From assembly GCA_030427585.1 (NCBI GenBank), contig JAUIBW010000009.1, positions 96,539 through 160,538 of the forward strand: a DNA stretch of 64,000 nucleotides, given 5' to 3'. The notes beneath the pieces are model-generated. The model was not told the DNA's origin, searched no databases, and saw only the letters and a list, made by a program, of their open reading frames with translations. Source of the stretch: Bacteroidia bacterium. Lineage in GTDB: Bacteria; Bacteroidota; Bacteroidia; Flavobacteriales; Flavobacteriaceae. The position numbers and the translations under genes are program-made. Shown here in pieces: positions 14,932 through 24,602 of the stretch (position 1 is the stretch's first letter; each line of letters starts with the position of its first letter).

Positions 14932-16134
14932 TTAAAGTTGGACCCGTTTTTCAAATATAGTTAAGAACTGATTAAGTATCAACCCCCAGTTATGTATCGG
15001 AGCAGTCCACTTTTTTGTTATCTGCATTAATGCTAGATATACTGATTTTTTGAGTGCATCATCTGTTGGGAATGCCATTTTATTTTTGGTGTACTTTCTG
15101 ATCTTACCATTTAGATTTTCAATAAGATTTGTAGTGTAAATAATTTTTCTGATCTCCAATGAGAATTCAAAAAATACAGTAAGTTCATCCCAGTTTCTTT
15201 GCCAAGATTGAACGGCATAAGGATATTTGTCATTCCATTTCTCTGCAAATCTATCTAATTCTACTTTGGCCATTTCTTTGTTGGGAGCATTATAAATATG
15301 TTTCATGTCTCCGGTAAATTCTTTTTTATCCTTCCACACTACATAGCGTGCACTATTACGTATTTGATGTACTACACAGATTTGAGTATCTGCTGTCGGG
15401 AATACGTTTTTGATAGATTGAGTAAAGCCATTAAGGTTATCTGTTACAGTCACTAAAATGTCCTCTACACCACGAGCTTTCATATCTGTGAGCACACCTT
15501 GCCAAAATGCGGCAGATTCATTATCTCCAAGCCACATACCCATGAGCTCTTTATGACCTTCTCGATTAAGCCCAACAGCTAGATAAATAGTCTTATTTAT
15601 TACTTTTCCAGCTTGTCTAACCTTAAAGACAATACCATCCATCCACACAACGCAATACACATTCTCCAAAGGTCTGTTCTGCCAATCTAAAACGTGTTGG
15701 TTAACTCTATCGGTAATGATTGAAATAGCTGAAGTAGAGAGTTTAAATCCATAGATTTCTTGCAACTCATCTTCAATATCAGAAACACTCATCCCTTTAG
15801 CATAAAGAGAGATCACTATGTTTTCAACAGATAAGGAGTTGCTCTTATGTTTAGGCACCACAACGGGCTCAAAACTACCTTGACGATCTCTAGGAATAGT
15901 AATTTTACTTTTGCCAAATTCAGTTTTGATTTGTTTGCTACTGGTTCCGTTTCGAGCATTACCGGTATGGCTCTTTGCATTCTTGGGATAACCCAAGTGA
16001 GCATCAAGTTCTCCTTGTAACATTGATTCTAAAGCAGTACTGTGAAGCTGTTTTAGTAAACTGGTTAATTCGGCTTCCGTCTTTAAACCATCCAGTAAGC
16101 CACTTTCTAAAAATTGTTTCTTTAAATCTTCCAT
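14932..16134 (-). CDS. IS256-family transposase
   Basis: 400 aa, the usual length for IS256 transposases. The N-terminus carries the family pattern [16 protein letters not shown]. The DDE acidic residues are visible in [12 protein letters not shown] (first Asp), [11 protein letters not shown] (second Asp) and [12 protein letters not shown] (Glu, in the N-L-I-E-x-x-N motif). [10 protein letters not shown] gives the conserved His/Arg segment. No frameshift or premature stop, so it is probably active. Read toward the left end of the element. Confidence 0.95.
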   Translation of the reverse strand: MEDLKKQFLESGLLDGLKTEAELTSLLKQLHSTALESMLQGELDAHLGYPKNAKSHTGNARNGTSSKQIKTEFGKSKITIPRDRQGSFEPVVVPKHKSNSLSVENIVISLYAKGMSVSDIEDELQEIYGFKLSTSAISIITDRVNQHVLDWQNRPLENVYCVVWMDGIVFKVRQAGKVINKTIYLAVGLNREGHKELMGMWLGDNESAAFWQGVLTDMKARGVEDILVTVTDNLNGFTQSIKNVFPTADTQICVVHQIRNSARYVVWKDKKEFTGDMKHIYNAPNKEMAKVELDRFAEKWNDKYPYAVQSWQRNWDELTVFFEFSLEIRKIIYTTNLIENLNGKIRKYTKNKMAFPTDDALKKSVYLALMQITKKWTAPIHNWGLILNQFLTIFEKRVQL

Positions 16135-16167
16135 AAGAAAACTGTGTTATTAAAATTAAACAAAAAA

Positions 16168-16197
16168 ATAGGCGGGTTTTAAAACCCGCCTATTTTT
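16168..16197. terminator. Bidirectional terminator inside the IS right end
   Basis: Perfect palindrome ATAGGCGGGTTTT / AAAACCCGCCTAT with T-runs outward on both strands. It lies between the right terminal repeat and the transposase start and would block read-through into the transposase from the flank. Confidence 0.65.
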
Positions 16198-16298
16198 TAT
16201 TTACACAGTTTATTGGACACTACCCCCAATGATGAGATCATCTATAATTTGCTGTCCTGTTTTTTTAATCTAAATTAGTAGTTCTAAATTCTTTTTTT

Positions 16299-16694
16299 AT
16301 GACGCTTACTATGAGTATTCCGGCTTTGTTATTTCCTGCAATATCATTAACTATGTTAGCTTATAATGCGAGGTATTTAGCTATTGCAGCATTGATACGG
16401 CAATTACATGAGGAATATTTGACTTCGCGATCAAAAAACATTGTATTACAAATCAAAAACTTAAGAAAGCGATTATGGTTAATTAGAAACATGCAAGCTA
16501 TCGCTATTGCTAGTTTTTTAACCAGTGTGATTACCATGTTTTTATTGTATGTAGAAAAGATATCCTGGGCTAATATTGTATTTGGGATTAGTCTTTTTTT
16601 ACTTATGATTTCACTTTTTTTATCATTTATAGAAGTTCAGATCTCTACCAAAGCACTAGCTATTAGGCTTAATAGAATCGAAGAGAATACCTAA
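16299..16694 (+). CDS. DUF2721 family membrane protein
   Basis: 131 aa. Starts MTLTMSIPALLFPAISLTML, the common opening of DUF2721 proteins, and has three hydrophobic helices (ALLFPAISLTMLAYNARY, AIAIASFLTSVITMFLLY and ANIVFGISLFLLMISLFLSF) with a basic segment between the first two. The biochemical role of the family is unknown. The IS ends 74 bp upstream, so its promoter may have been displaced or altered. The histidine kinase gene follows 34 bp later. Confidence 0.8.
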   Translation: MTLTMSIPALLFPAISLTMLAYNARYLAIAALIRQLHEEYLTSRSKNIVLQIKNLRKRLWLIRNMQAIAIASFLTSVITMFLLYVEKISWANIVFGISLFLLMISLFLSFIEVQISTKALAIRLNRIEENT

Positions 16695-16728
16695 GAAATC
16701 CTTATCTTGTTAGGATAAATACCACTGA

Positions 16729-18180
16729 ATGCTTCAAAATGAACTTTTTAATAATGTAATTCAAGATTTCAATGCTGGATATTGGGAGCTATATGATGAT
16801 CCAGAAAGAGAGGTTTGGTCAGAAAAGTTTTATAGTAGTTTAGGATATACAAAAGATGAACTAGAGTCAAAAATAGCTTATTTTTTAAAACATCTGATAC
16901 ATCAGGAGGATGTTGAGCTATTCAGAGATAATTTTTTTAGCTATCGTCGTAATGCAATAAATTTTAAACAACATATAAAAATCCTTGATAAAAAAGGAAA
17001 TTATAAGCTATTTAGATGTGCAACTAATGATGAATTACCAGTAAATATAAAATCTAAAACTAGTCTTGTCTTTTTTATTGAAATCAAATTAGAGCCAGAG
17101 CAGGACATTACAAAAGATAATTTCTACTATAAAGAAACTGCTCAAATGACAGCTACAGGGAGCTGGTATGTAGATTTTCAGGAAAGGAAAAGTTTTTGGG
17201 ATTTTGAGACCAGAAGGATTTTAGAATATCCCGACGACTATATTCCTTCTCTTAAGGATTCTGCTAATTACTATGCAGAGGATTCAAAGCAACAAGCGGC
17301 AGATTTATTTTTTAATTGTGCTATGGCAGGTACTCCTTTTAATACCGAAATTAAAATGGTAACGGCCAACAAAAGAGAATTTTGGGTACGAGCAATAGGA
17401 AAGCCTGTGTATAATGAAAACAAAGAAATAATTGGGATTAGAGGTGTTTTTCAGGATATAGACGAAATCAAAAAAAAAGAATTAAGTCTACAAAAATCGA
17501 TAGATATTATAGCATCTCAGAATTCTAGATTGTTCAATTTTGCTCATATCGTATCTCACAACCTTAGATCTCACACCAGTAATCTATCTTTATTAGTACA
17601 GCTAATTGAAGATATAGATGATCCTAAGGAAAAGATCGGATTAATTAAAGAAATTAAACAAATATCATATAGTTTAAATACAACTATTGAACACCTTAAT
17701 GAGATCGTAGCAATACATACTAATAAGGGTCAGGAAAAAAAACCAGTCAAATTTCAGGATGCTTTTAATTTGGTTGCTAGTGGAATAGGGCAAATGATTT
17801 CTATGAGTAAGACCAAAATCAAGACAGATTTTAGTGAATTAACCACAATTAATTATATTCCTGCATATTTAGAAAGTATCCTCTTAAATTTAATAACAAA
17901 TGCGATAAAATATAAACATGAAAATAGAGATCCGGTGGTAAAAATCAAAAGCTATTCTAGAGGCGGTAAAGCGTATTTAGAGGTCACGGATAATGGTAGA
18001 GGAATTGATCTGAAATTGTTCAAGGATAAAATATTTGGTATGTATAAAACATTTCATTACAATAAGGATGCAGTAGGAATCGGACTATTTTTAACAAAAA
18101 ATCAGGTAGAATCACTTGATGGAAAAATTACTGTAGAGAGTGAAGTAGATAAAGGAACAACTTTTATAATTGAATTTTAA
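16729..18180 (+). CDS. PAS-domain sensor histidine kinase
   Basis: 483 aa, no transmembrane segment. Two PAS-like domains with PAC-type ends (about residues 10-120 and 130-250; the second ends VFQDIDEIKKKELSLQKSID). The phosphoacceptor His is in FAHIVSHNLRSHTSN (His277). The HATPase region shows the N box LLNLITNAIKYKH, the G1 box VTDNGRGIDL and the G2 box VGIGLFLTKNQV. The H-N-L-R variant H box is typical of Bacteroidota cytosolic kinases. It likely phosphorylates the receiver encoded 20 bp downstream. Confidence 0.9.
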   Translation: MLQNELFNNVIQDFNAGYWELYDDPEREVWSEKFYSSLGYTKDELESKIAYFLKHLIHQEDVELFRDNFFSYRRNAINFKQHIKILDKKGNYKLFRCATNDELPVNIKSKTSLVFFIEIKLEPEQDITKDNFYYKETAQMTATGSWYVDFQERKSFWDFETRRILEYPDDYIPSLKDSANYYAEDSKQQAADLFFNCAMAGTPFNTEIKMVTANKREFWVRAIGKPVYNENKEIIGIRGVFQDIDEIKKKELSLQKSIDIIASQNSRLFNFAHIVSHNLRSHTSNLSLLVQLIEDIDDPKEKIGLIKEIKQISYSLNTTIEHLNEIVAIHTNKGQEKKPVKFQDAFNLVASGIGQMISMSKTKIKTDFSELTTINYIPAYLESILLNLITNAIKYKHENRDPVVKIKSYSRGGKAYLEVTDNGRGIDLKLFKDKIFGMYKTFHYNKDAVGIGLFLTKNQVESLDGKITVESEVDKGTTFIIEF

Positions 18181-18200
18181 TAACAAATAACCCCTCCATC

Positions 18201-18614
18201 ATGAGTCATAAAATAGGATTAGCTTGTATTATTGACGACGACAATATGTATGTAAATCTTGTAAAAAGGATTGTAGAAGCAAAAAACCTTTGTAATAACT
18301 TAATGGTATTTCAAAATGGTAAAGATGCTCTTAATTATTTTGAAGCTATTTTAACTAATTTAAATAAAAAGACAATTCCCGAAATCATATTTCTCGATTT
18401 AAACATGCCGGTAATGGATGGATGGGAATTTTTGGACAACTTCACTAAAATCAAAAATAAACTCGGAAAAACAATCACACTATATATTGTAAGTTCCTCA
18501 ATTAATCCGGTAGATATAGAAAGGGCAAAAAGTATTAATACGGTAAAGGATTATCTTATAAAACCAGTTACTATAGAGGACTTAGAAGCTATCTTTTTAA
18601 AGCAAACTTTATAG
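18201..18614 (+). CDS. Single-domain response regulator
   Basis: 137 aa consisting only of a receiver domain. Acidic pocket I-D-D-D at residues 11-14, phosphoacceptor Asp66 in FLDLNMPVMDGWEF, conserved Ser-Ser at S-S-S-I and Lys in Y-L-I-K-P. With no output domain it should act through protein contacts, as CheY-like regulators do. Partner of the kinase at 16729 by position. Confidence 0.9.
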   Translation: MSHKIGLACIIDDDNMYVNLVKRIVEAKNLCNNLMVFQNGKDALNYFEAILTNLNKKTIPEIIFLDLNMPVMDGWEFLDNFTKIKNKLGKTITLYIVSSSINPVDIERAKSINTVKDYLIKPVTIEDLEAIFLKQTL

Positions 18615-18648
18615 CAAAAAGCTTTCCATATAGAGAAGCTTTTTGCTA
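18612..18648. terminator. Bidirectional terminator between convergent genes
   Basis: Stem TAGCAAAAAGCTT / AAGCTTTTTGCTA, beginning at the stop codon of the response regulator and ending 24 bp before the pyk stop codon. Confidence 0.65.
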
Positions 18649-18671
18649 CAATATTGTATTGCAGGAATTCT

Positions 18672-20099
18672 TTAGATTTGCGAAACTCTAAGTGTGTTTA
18701 CCATCCCTTTTGCAGTAATTGGCATTGCAGCAAGATTAATCAGCATATCCCCTTGTTCTACAAACTTACGCTCTAATGCAATTTTATTAATATCTTCGAC
18801 AGTTTCGTCAGTACTTACGAATTTATCATAATAAAAAGCTTTTACCCCCCATAAAAGGCTAAGCTGAGATAAGATTCTATGATTACTGGTAAAGACTAGA
18901 ATATGTGCATCGGGTCTCCAAGCAGAAATTTGAAATGCCGTATAACCACTATTGGTAAGAGTACAGATTGCTTTGGCATCAATATCATTTGCCATATGTG
19001 CAGCATGGTAACAAATAGATTTTGTAATAAACCTATTGGTTCTAATATGAGGAGGGTTTTGAGGAACTGTTATTAAATCAGAGTTTTCTACACTTTTAAT
19101 AATTTTAGACATTGTTTCGATCACCTGTACAGGATATTTTCCTACAGAAGTTTCGCCAGATAGCATAACGGCATCGGCTCCATCCATTACAGAATTAGCA
19201 ACATCATTTACCTCGGCACGTGTTGGTGTAAGGCTATCTATCATTGTTTCCATCATTTGTGTGGCAATAATCACAGGTATTCTGGCAGTTTTAGCTTTGA
19301 GTACCAATTTTTTCTGAATCAGAGGTACCTCTTGAGCAGGAATTTCTACTCCAAGATCTCCTCTTGCTACCATCAATCCATCACAATAAGCCACAATCTT
19401 ATCGATATTTTCTACTCCTTCGGGTTTCTCTATTTTGGCAATAATTGGAATTTTGTGCTCACTATGTTCTTTTATAAGATCTTGTAATTCTCTCAAATCC
19501 TGAGCATGACGTACAAAAGATAATGCAATCCAATCCACACCTTGTTCACATGCAAAAATTGCATCCTTTATATCTTTTTCTGTTAATGCTGGTAAAGAGA
19601 TACTAGTATTAGGGAGGTTTACTCCTTTTTTAGATTTTAGAGGACCTCCTTGTAGTACTTTGGTCTTAACCGTATCTTTTTTATTAGAAGAGATAACTTC
19701 AAAAATTAATTTCCCATCGTCTAATAATATTCTTTCACCTGCTTTTACATCTTTAGGGAAACTTTCATAATTCATATAGACCTCTTTAGAGGTACCTTCA
19801 AAAGGTTTACCAGTCACAAAATTGATCGTATCACCATCATTGACAATGATATCTCTTTTCATAACACCTACACGTAGTTTAGGGCCCTGTAAATCTCCAA
19901 GTATAGATGCATTATACCCATGTTCTTTGCTTAGTTTTCGTATAATTTTTATACGTTCTTTGACATCATTATAATCAGCATGAGAGAAATTTATTCTGAA
20001 AACATTTACCCCTGCTTCCAACATTTTTTTTAATACATCTTCACTACTTGTTGCAGGTCCAAGAGTAGCAACTATTTTAGTTCTTTTACGTTTTGGCAT
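18672..20099 (-). CDS. pyk: Pyruvate kinase
   Basis: 475 aa, full length. Converts phosphoenolpyruvate and ADP to pyruvate and ATP, the last step of glycolysis. Motifs: TKIVATLGPATSS at the N-terminus, FRINFSHADY, the K-I-E-K-P-E-G active-site strand, DGLMVARGDLGVEIP, the MSGETSVGKYP segment, and the C-terminal allosteric domain. The start codon overlaps by one base the stop of the IPExxxVDY gene upstream, so the two are probably co-transcribed. Confidence 0.97.
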   Translation of the reverse strand: MPKRKRTKIVATLGPATSSEDVLKKMLEAGVNVFRINFSHADYNDVKERIKIIRKLSKEHGYNASILGDLQGPKLRVGVMKRDIIVNDGDTINFVTGKPFEGTSKEVYMNYESFPKDVKAGERILLDDGKLIFEVISSNKKDTVKTKVLQGGPLKSKKGVNLPNTSISLPALTEKDIKDAIFACEQGVDWIALSFVRHAQDLRELQDLIKEHSEHKIPIIAKIEKPEGVENIDKIVAYCDGLMVARGDLGVEIPAQEVPLIQKKLVLKAKTARIPVIIATQMMETMIDSLTPTRAEVNDVANSVMDGADAVMLSGETSVGKYPVQVIETMSKIIKSVENSDLITVPQNPPHIRTNRFITKSICYHAAHMANDIDAKAICTLTNSGYTAFQISAWRPDAHILVFTSNHRILSQLSLLWGVKAFYYDKFVSTDETVEDINKIALERKFVEQGDMLINLAAMPITAKGMVNTLRVSQI

Positions 20100-20590
20100 T
20101 ATTCGAATATTAAGTTGTTCTTTGATTTTAGTGTAGCATATTCTAAAGGATATGCTGTTATAATTTGCGAAATGGCAAGCATGTCTATAAGTAAAGACTT
20201 ACTTGAAAAATTTGATGCTTCGGTCTCAATTTTTAGAAAATAATCTACATTTTTTAATTCAGGAATTAAATATTTTGTAGTATATGTATTCTCTATAGTA
20301 GTAAATAGGCCTTCAGAAATCTGATTTTTTGATGTTATTTTGGATTGAAATTTATTTCCGATAAGACTATATGTACTATATTGAAAATGGTCATCATATT
20401 GATATAATGGAAAATTTGCAGTGAGATCATTATACTCGAAATTGATATCTTCTTTTTTTCTATAGAGTTTTAAATTCAGATTTTTATTCAATAAAAATGC
20501 CACCCGATATGAAGCTAATGAACAATGAATGGCAATAAGTTCATAATCATCATCGGCAAAGGCATCTAATACTAACCGCTGAACAGCCAC
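20099..20590 (-). CDS. IPExxxVDY family protein
   Basis: About 163 aa from a GTG at 20590. An in-frame TTG at 20647 would add 19 residues (MLGEFICIFRVKSETKKIK) that do not look like part of the family. The name-giving motif is present as I-P-E-L-K-N-V-D-Y. The N-terminal part has RLVLDAFADDDYELIAIHC and YRVAFLLNKNLNLKLYR, typical of this small Flavobacteriia family. Function unknown. It is repeatedly found between rnc and pyk in this group, and so it is here. The actual start is uncertain. Confidence 0.8.
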   Translation of the reverse strand: MAVQRLVLDAFADDDYELIAIHCSLASYRVAFLLNKNLNLKLYRKKEDINFEYNDLTANFPLYQYDDHFQYSTYSLIGNKFQSKITSKNQISEGLFTTIENTYTTKYLIPELKNVDYFLKIETEASNFSSKSLLIDMLAISQIITAYPLEYATLKSKNNLIFE

Positions 20591-20772
20591 TTTGATTTTT
20601 TTTGTTTCCGATTTAACGCGAAATATACAAATAAATTCACCTAACAAGTTTAATTAAAGATAAAGTTATTTTACGAAAACGATTGAGTTAGTATCTTTTA
20701 ACTATAAAAAAATATAGTTTTTCTGGTATGCGTATATTTTGATCAATTTAATACAAAATAATCTAATGATAT

Positions 20773-21507
20773 TTAGATATCTATTTTAGATTGAAATGCA
20801 AAATAAGCTCTTTTTGAAGCTTTTTCTTCTGCTTTCTTTTTTGAAGTAGCTCTTGCTTTTGCAACGACTTTGTCATCTATCCAAAGCTTTACGGCAAAAT
20901 GTTTCATTTCATCCTTACCCGTATCTTCATATACTTCGTAGCTAAATACTTTTTTTTCTTTTTGACACCATTCTATCAATAAGCTTTTATAACTAATAAT
21001 TTGCCCTTCGAGGCTTTCGATATCAACATATGGATCGATTACAGCTTCTTTTATAAATCGTTCGCAATATACAAAACCACGATCCAGGTAAATAGCTCCT
21101 ATTAGTGCTTCAAAAAGGTTTCCGTGTATATTTATTCCAAATTGAGATTTAGGGATACTAGTTCGAACAAGTTCAATTAATTTAAGATCTTTACCTAATT
21201 CGTTAAGATGTTTTCTACTTACCACTTTGGCTCTCATTTTGGTTAAATACCCTTCATTACCTTCTGGTACTTCTTTAAATAAATGAGCTGCGATAACACT
21301 ACTTAACATAGCATCACCTAGAAATTCTAGCCTTTCAAAATTAATAGCATTTCCTTTTTTATCCTTTAAATTTAATGATCTATGGGTAAATGCTTTTTCG
21401 TAAGGTTCAATGTTTTTAGGCTTAAAATTTACTATTTTCTGAATTTTAGAAAAAAAATTCCCGTTCTTTTCAGAGCGGGAATTTAGTATGTTTCGAATAA
21501 CATTCAT
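20773..21507 (-). CDS. rnc: Ribonuclease III
   Basis: 244 aa. Catalytic signature NFERLEFLGDAMLSSVIAAH, with the second acidic set in the FEALIGAIYLDRG helix. A C-terminal double-stranded-RNA-binding domain follows (YKSLLIEWCQKEKKVFSYEV ... ARATSKKKAEEKASKRAYFA). Processes rRNA precursors and other structured RNAs. Its ATG directly follows the fabF stop codon, so translation is probably coupled. Confidence 0.97.
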   Translation of the reverse strand: MNVIRNILNSRSEKNGNFFSKIQKIVNFKPKNIEPYEKAFTHRSLNLKDKKGNAINFERLEFLGDAMLSSVIAAHLFKEVPEGNEGYLTKMRAKVVSRKHLNELGKDLKLIELVRTSIPKSQFGINIHGNLFEALIGAIYLDRGFVYCERFIKEAVIDPYVDIESLEGQIISYKSLLIEWCQKEKKVFSYEVYEDTGKDEMKHFAVKLWIDDKVVAKARATSKKKAEEKASKRAYFAFQSKIDI

Positions 21508-22761
21508 TTATTCGTTCAGTTTTTTAAATAACACACAAGCATTATGACCTCCGAAACCAAAAGTGTTACTCATTGCATATGTGATTTCACGTTTTTGAGC
21601 TTTGTTTAATGTCAAATTCAATGAAGAATCTATGTTCTCATCCACTGTAGTGTGATTGATAGTAGGAGGCACTGTACTTTTTTGCATAGCCAAAATAGAA
21701 GCAATAGCTTCTATAGCTCCAGCTGCACCAAGTAAGTGTCCTGTCATAGATTTTGTCGAATTGATATTGATGTTGGGTGTATGATCTCCAAAAACCTTAG
21801 TGATAGCTTTTAATTCTGCAACATCTCCTAATGGAGTGGATGTGCCATGAGTGTTTATAGCGTCTACTTGTTCTGGTGCTACACCTGCATCTTTTAAACA
21901 ATTAAGCATCACGCGTTCTACTCCTATTCCGTCGGGATGCGGAGCTGTCATGTGATATGCATCACTAGACATTCCACCACCAACTACTTCGGCATAGATT
22001 TTAGCACCTCGTGCTTTTGCGTGTTCATATTCTTCAAGAATAAGAGCTCCGCTACCTTCTCCCAAAACGAAACCATCTCTAGTTGCGTCAAATGGTCTAG
22101 AGGCAGTCTCTGGACTTTCATTTCTTGTAGATAAAGCGTGCATCGCATTAAATCCTCCCATACCGGCTATAGTAACTGCAGCTTCACTTCCTCCCGTAAT
22201 GATAATATCACAATGGCCTAAACGAATATAGTTTAACGCATCGATCATTGCATTTGCAGAAGAAGCACAAGCAGAAACTGTGGTATAATTAGGCCCCATA
22301 AAGCCATTTCGTATAGAAATATGACCAGGAGCAATATCGGCGATCATTTTCGGGATAAAGAAAGGATTGAAACGAGGTGTTCCATTCCCGTTGGCATAGC
22401 CAATTACTTCTTCCTGAAAAGTCTCTATTCCGCCAATTCCTGCACCCCAGATTACACCAACTCTAAACTTATCAACTTTTTCCAGGTCAATAGCAGCATC
22501 CTTTATAGCTTCTTCAGAAGATACAATAGCATACTGGGCGAATTTATCAAGTTTTCGTGCTTCTTTTCTATCAAAATAGTCTGTGGGAGAATAATTTTTG
22601 ACTTCGCAAGCAAATTTAGTCTTGAAATTTTCGGTATCAAAATAAGTAATGGGAGCGCAACCGCTTTTTCCATTTACTAATCCGTCCCAATATTCATCAA
22701 TATTGTTACCTATAGGTGTTAATGCACCTAGTCCTGTGACTACAACTCGCTTAAGATTCAT
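21508..22761 (-). CDS. fabF: Beta-ketoacyl-ACP synthase II
   Basis: 417 aa, full length. Elongates acyl-ACP with malonyl-ACP in fatty acid synthesis. The catalytic Cys is in TTVSACASSANAM, and the two His are in INTHGTSTPLGDVAE and STKSMTGHLLGAAGAIEA. Starts LKRVVVTGLGALTPIGNN. Lies 17 bp downstream of acpP and abuts rnc, the conserved acpP-fabF-rnc order. Confidence 0.97.
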   Translation of the reverse strand: MNLKRVVVTGLGALTPIGNNIDEYWDGLVNGKSGCAPITYFDTENFKTKFACEVKNYSPTDYFDRKEARKLDKFAQYAIVSSEEAIKDAAIDLEKVDKFRVGVIWGAGIGGIETFQEEVIGYANGNGTPRFNPFFIPKMIADIAPGHISIRNGFMGPNYTTVSACASSANAMIDALNYIRLGHCDIIITGGSEAAVTIAGMGGFNAMHALSTRNESPETASRPFDATRDGFVLGEGSGALILEEYEHAKARGAKIYAEVVGGGMSSDAYHMTAPHPDGIGVERVMLNCLKDAGVAPEQVDAINTHGTSTPLGDVAELKAITKVFGDHTPNININSTKSMTGHLLGAAGAIEAIASILAMQKSTVPPTINHTTVDENIDSSLNLTLNKAQKREITYAMSNTFGFGGHNACVLFKKLNE

Positions 22762-22778
22762 ATTTTGTTGTGAAGTTA

Positions 22779-23012
22779 TTACTTTGCGTCTTCAATATAA
22801 GATATTGCTTGACCTACTGTTGCAATGTTTTCAGCTTGATCGTCTGGAATCTGAATATCGAATTCTTTTTCGAATTCCATAATCAATTCTACAGTGTCTA
22901 ATGAATCAGCGCCTAAATCGTTTGTGAAACTAGCTTCATTTACAACTTCGTTTTCGTCTACTCCTAATTTGTCAACGATTATCGCTTTTACTCTTGATGC
23001 AATGTCTGACAT
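22779..23012 (-). CDS. acpP: Acyl carrier protein
   Basis: 77 aa, acidic. The phosphopantetheine Ser is in [20 protein letters not shown]. Carries the growing acyl chain for fatty acid synthesis. First gene of the acpP-fabF-rnc run and divergent from purN; the 179-bp gap at 23013-23191 must hold both promoters. Confidence 0.97.
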   Translation of the reverse strand: MSDIASRVKAIIVDKLGVDENEVVNEASFTNDLGADSLDTVELIMEFEKEFDIQIPDDQAENIATVGQAISYIEDAK

Positions 23013-23191
23013 AATGTTTAATTTTAATTTTTTAATTAGGTGGCAAAAATAAAAAACTTTATTTTAAAACCCCACAATCCCATAAAAATGTATTTGTATT
23101 TTATCAAATATAGCGAAGTATTGCCTTTTTGCTGCCTAAAATTGAATAATAATTATTTTTTTTGTGCTCTCTAATTAACAACTTTAATACT

Positions 23192-23767
23192 ATGAAGCGT
23201 ATTATAATTTTTGCTTCCGGCTCAGGTACCAATGCCGAAAATATAATTAAGTACTTTCATGAGCGAAAAATTGCCGAGGTTACACATGTGTTTTCTAACA
23301 ACCTGCGTGCCAAAGTGCTAAAAAGAGCTCATGCCTTGAAAGTAAAGGCGTTACACTTTGATGCAGCCTCATTTTACGACACAAATGAAGTGCTAAATAT
23401 CTTAAAAGATGCCAAACCTGACATCATTGTACTAGCCGGGTTCTTATGGGTTTTTCCTAAAAAAATTATTGAAGCCTTTCCTGATAAAGTGATCAATATT
23501 CATCCTGCATTATTACCAAAATATGGTGGAAAAGGAATGTATGGACATCATGTACATGAAGCTGTAGTTAGAAATAAAGAAAAAGAAAGTGGGATTACAA
23601 TACATTATGTAAATGAACATTATGACGAAGGGGCAATTATTTTTCAGGCTAAAGCATCAATTTCTGAAGAAGATTCTGCCGAAGATGTGGCACAAGCAAT
23701 CCATCAATTAGAATATAAACATTTTCCAATCGTTATAAAAGAACTTCTGTTTGCTGAAAAAGAGTAG
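23192..23767 (+). CDS. purN: Phosphoribosylglycinamide formyltransferase
   Basis: 191 aa from ATG 23192; ten extra codons upstream are not part of the protein, since the family starts at this M-K-R-I-I-I-F-A-S-G-S-G-T-N. Third step of purine synthesis, using 10-formyl-THF. Catalytic Asn/His/Asp are visible in INIHPALLPKYGGKGMYG and in H-Y-V-N-E-H-Y-D-E-G-A-I. Bacteroidota PurN proteins share the K-Y-G-G-K-G-M-Y-G form. Confidence 0.95.
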   Translation: MKRIIIFASGSGTNAENIIKYFHERKIAEVTHVFSNNLRAKVLKRAHALKVKALHFDAASFYDTNEVLNILKDAKPDIIVLAGFLWVFPKKIIEAFPDKVINIHPALLPKYGGKGMYGHHVHEAVVRNKEKESGITIHYVNEHYDEGAIIFQAKASISEEDSAEDVAQAIHQLEYKHFPIVIKELLFAEKE

Positions 23768-23920
23768 TTTAAATTAATAATATAACTAAAGTTGTTTAGT
23801 AAGAAAAGTAATTGAGAGACTGAGCTTGTCGAAACAAACTTATAGAACAAAAGTACTTTGGCAAGCTTAGTGTAACTTCTAAAATATCGTTAATGATACC
23901 AAACAGATCAATGAATAAGA
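23768..23920 (+). repeat. Intergenic repeat fragment
   Basis: Contains GAGACTGAGCTTGTCGAAAC, a sequence of a kind widespread in intergenic regions of Flavobacteria, and GGCAAGCTTAGTGTAACTTC, which resembles GGCAAGTTCCATGTGACCTC at 49058 upstream of the czcB gene. Probably a small dispersed repeat; no coding function. Confidence 0.35.
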
Positions 23921-24556
23921 ATGGCTAAGAAAGAAAAATTTTATGTAGTTTGGGAAGGGCACAGGCCTGGGATTTATACCACGTGGGATGATTGTAAAGT
24001 GGCGGTTAAGGGGTATGCCAATGCAAAGTATAAATCGTTTGATTCTTTTGATATTGCAAAAAAAGCATATAATGGGGATTATGAAGATTATAAAGGAAAA
24101 AGTAAACCCAAAAAAATACTTACTGCCGCACAGTTATCAAAAATAGGAGAACCTAATTTGTATTCAATAGCAGTAGATGCTGCTTCTAGTGGTAATCCTG
24201 GTAAGATGGAATATCGAGGAGTAGACACCCAAACCGAAAAACAGCTTTTTCATCAGGGGCCTTTTAGACAGGGTACAAATAATATAGGGGAATTTTTGGC
24301 ACTTGTGCATGGTCTTGCATACCTTAAAAAGAAAAATAGTGACCGTATTATTTATTCTGATTCTAAAATAGCAATAGGATGGGTAAAGCAAAAGACCTGT
24401 AAAACAAAACTGAAACGAACCGCTAAAAACAAAGAAGTCTTTGATTTGGTAGACCGAGCAACGCAGTGGCTTAAAGAAAATACATATATAACTACAATTG
24501 TAAAATGGGAAACCAAAGCGTGGGGAGAAATACCTGCAGATTTTGGCAGAAAGTAG
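23921..24556 (+). CDS. Viroplasmin and RNase H domain protein (ribonuclease H1 type)
   Basis: 211 aa. The N-terminal 45 residues form the viroplasmin (RNA:DNA hybrid binding) domain: KFYVVWEGHRPGIYTTWDDC and YKSFDSFDIAKKAY. The RNase H fold covers residues about 80-211. Asp is in SIAVDAASSGNPGKMEY, Glu in NNIGEFLALVHGLAYL, Asp in IIYSDSKIAIGW, and the final acidic residue probably in A-D-F-G-R-K. Degrades RNA in RNA:DNA hybrids. The first catalytic segment reads D-A-A-S-S-G-N-P-G instead of the commoner D-G-x-x-x-x-N-P-G. A terminator follows. Confidence 0.9.
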   Translation: MAKKEKFYVVWEGHRPGIYTTWDDCKVAVKGYANAKYKSFDSFDIAKKAYNGDYEDYKGKSKPKKILTAAQLSKIGEPNLYSIAVDAASSGNPGKMEYRGVDTQTEKQLFHQGPFRQGTNNIGEFLALVHGLAYLKKKNSDRIIYSDSKIAIGWVKQKTCKTKLKRTAKNKEVFDLVDRATQWLKENTYITTIVKWETKAWGEIPADFGRK

Positions 24557-24602
24557 TTTTAAGACATTCTCTCTAGATAACAATATAATAGTGTATAATA
24601 CA

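Larger units (their letters stand above)
14883..16224. mobile_element. Complete IS256-family insertion sequence
   Basis: 1342 bp with imperfect terminal inverted repeats. Read inward, the left end is GACAGTATCCATAATTTTGT and the right end GGTAGTGTCCAATAAACTGT; both then reach GTGTAA. It is flanked by the same 8 bp, CCCAATGA, at 14875-14882 and 16225-16232, the target duplication size usual for IS256. A single transposase gene fills the element. The intact duplication and intact gene suggest recent insertion. Confidence 0.9.

Noticed and set aside
22321..22680. 119-codon frame antisense to fabF
   Set aside because: Antisense to a strongly conserved gene; composition explained by the codons of fabF.
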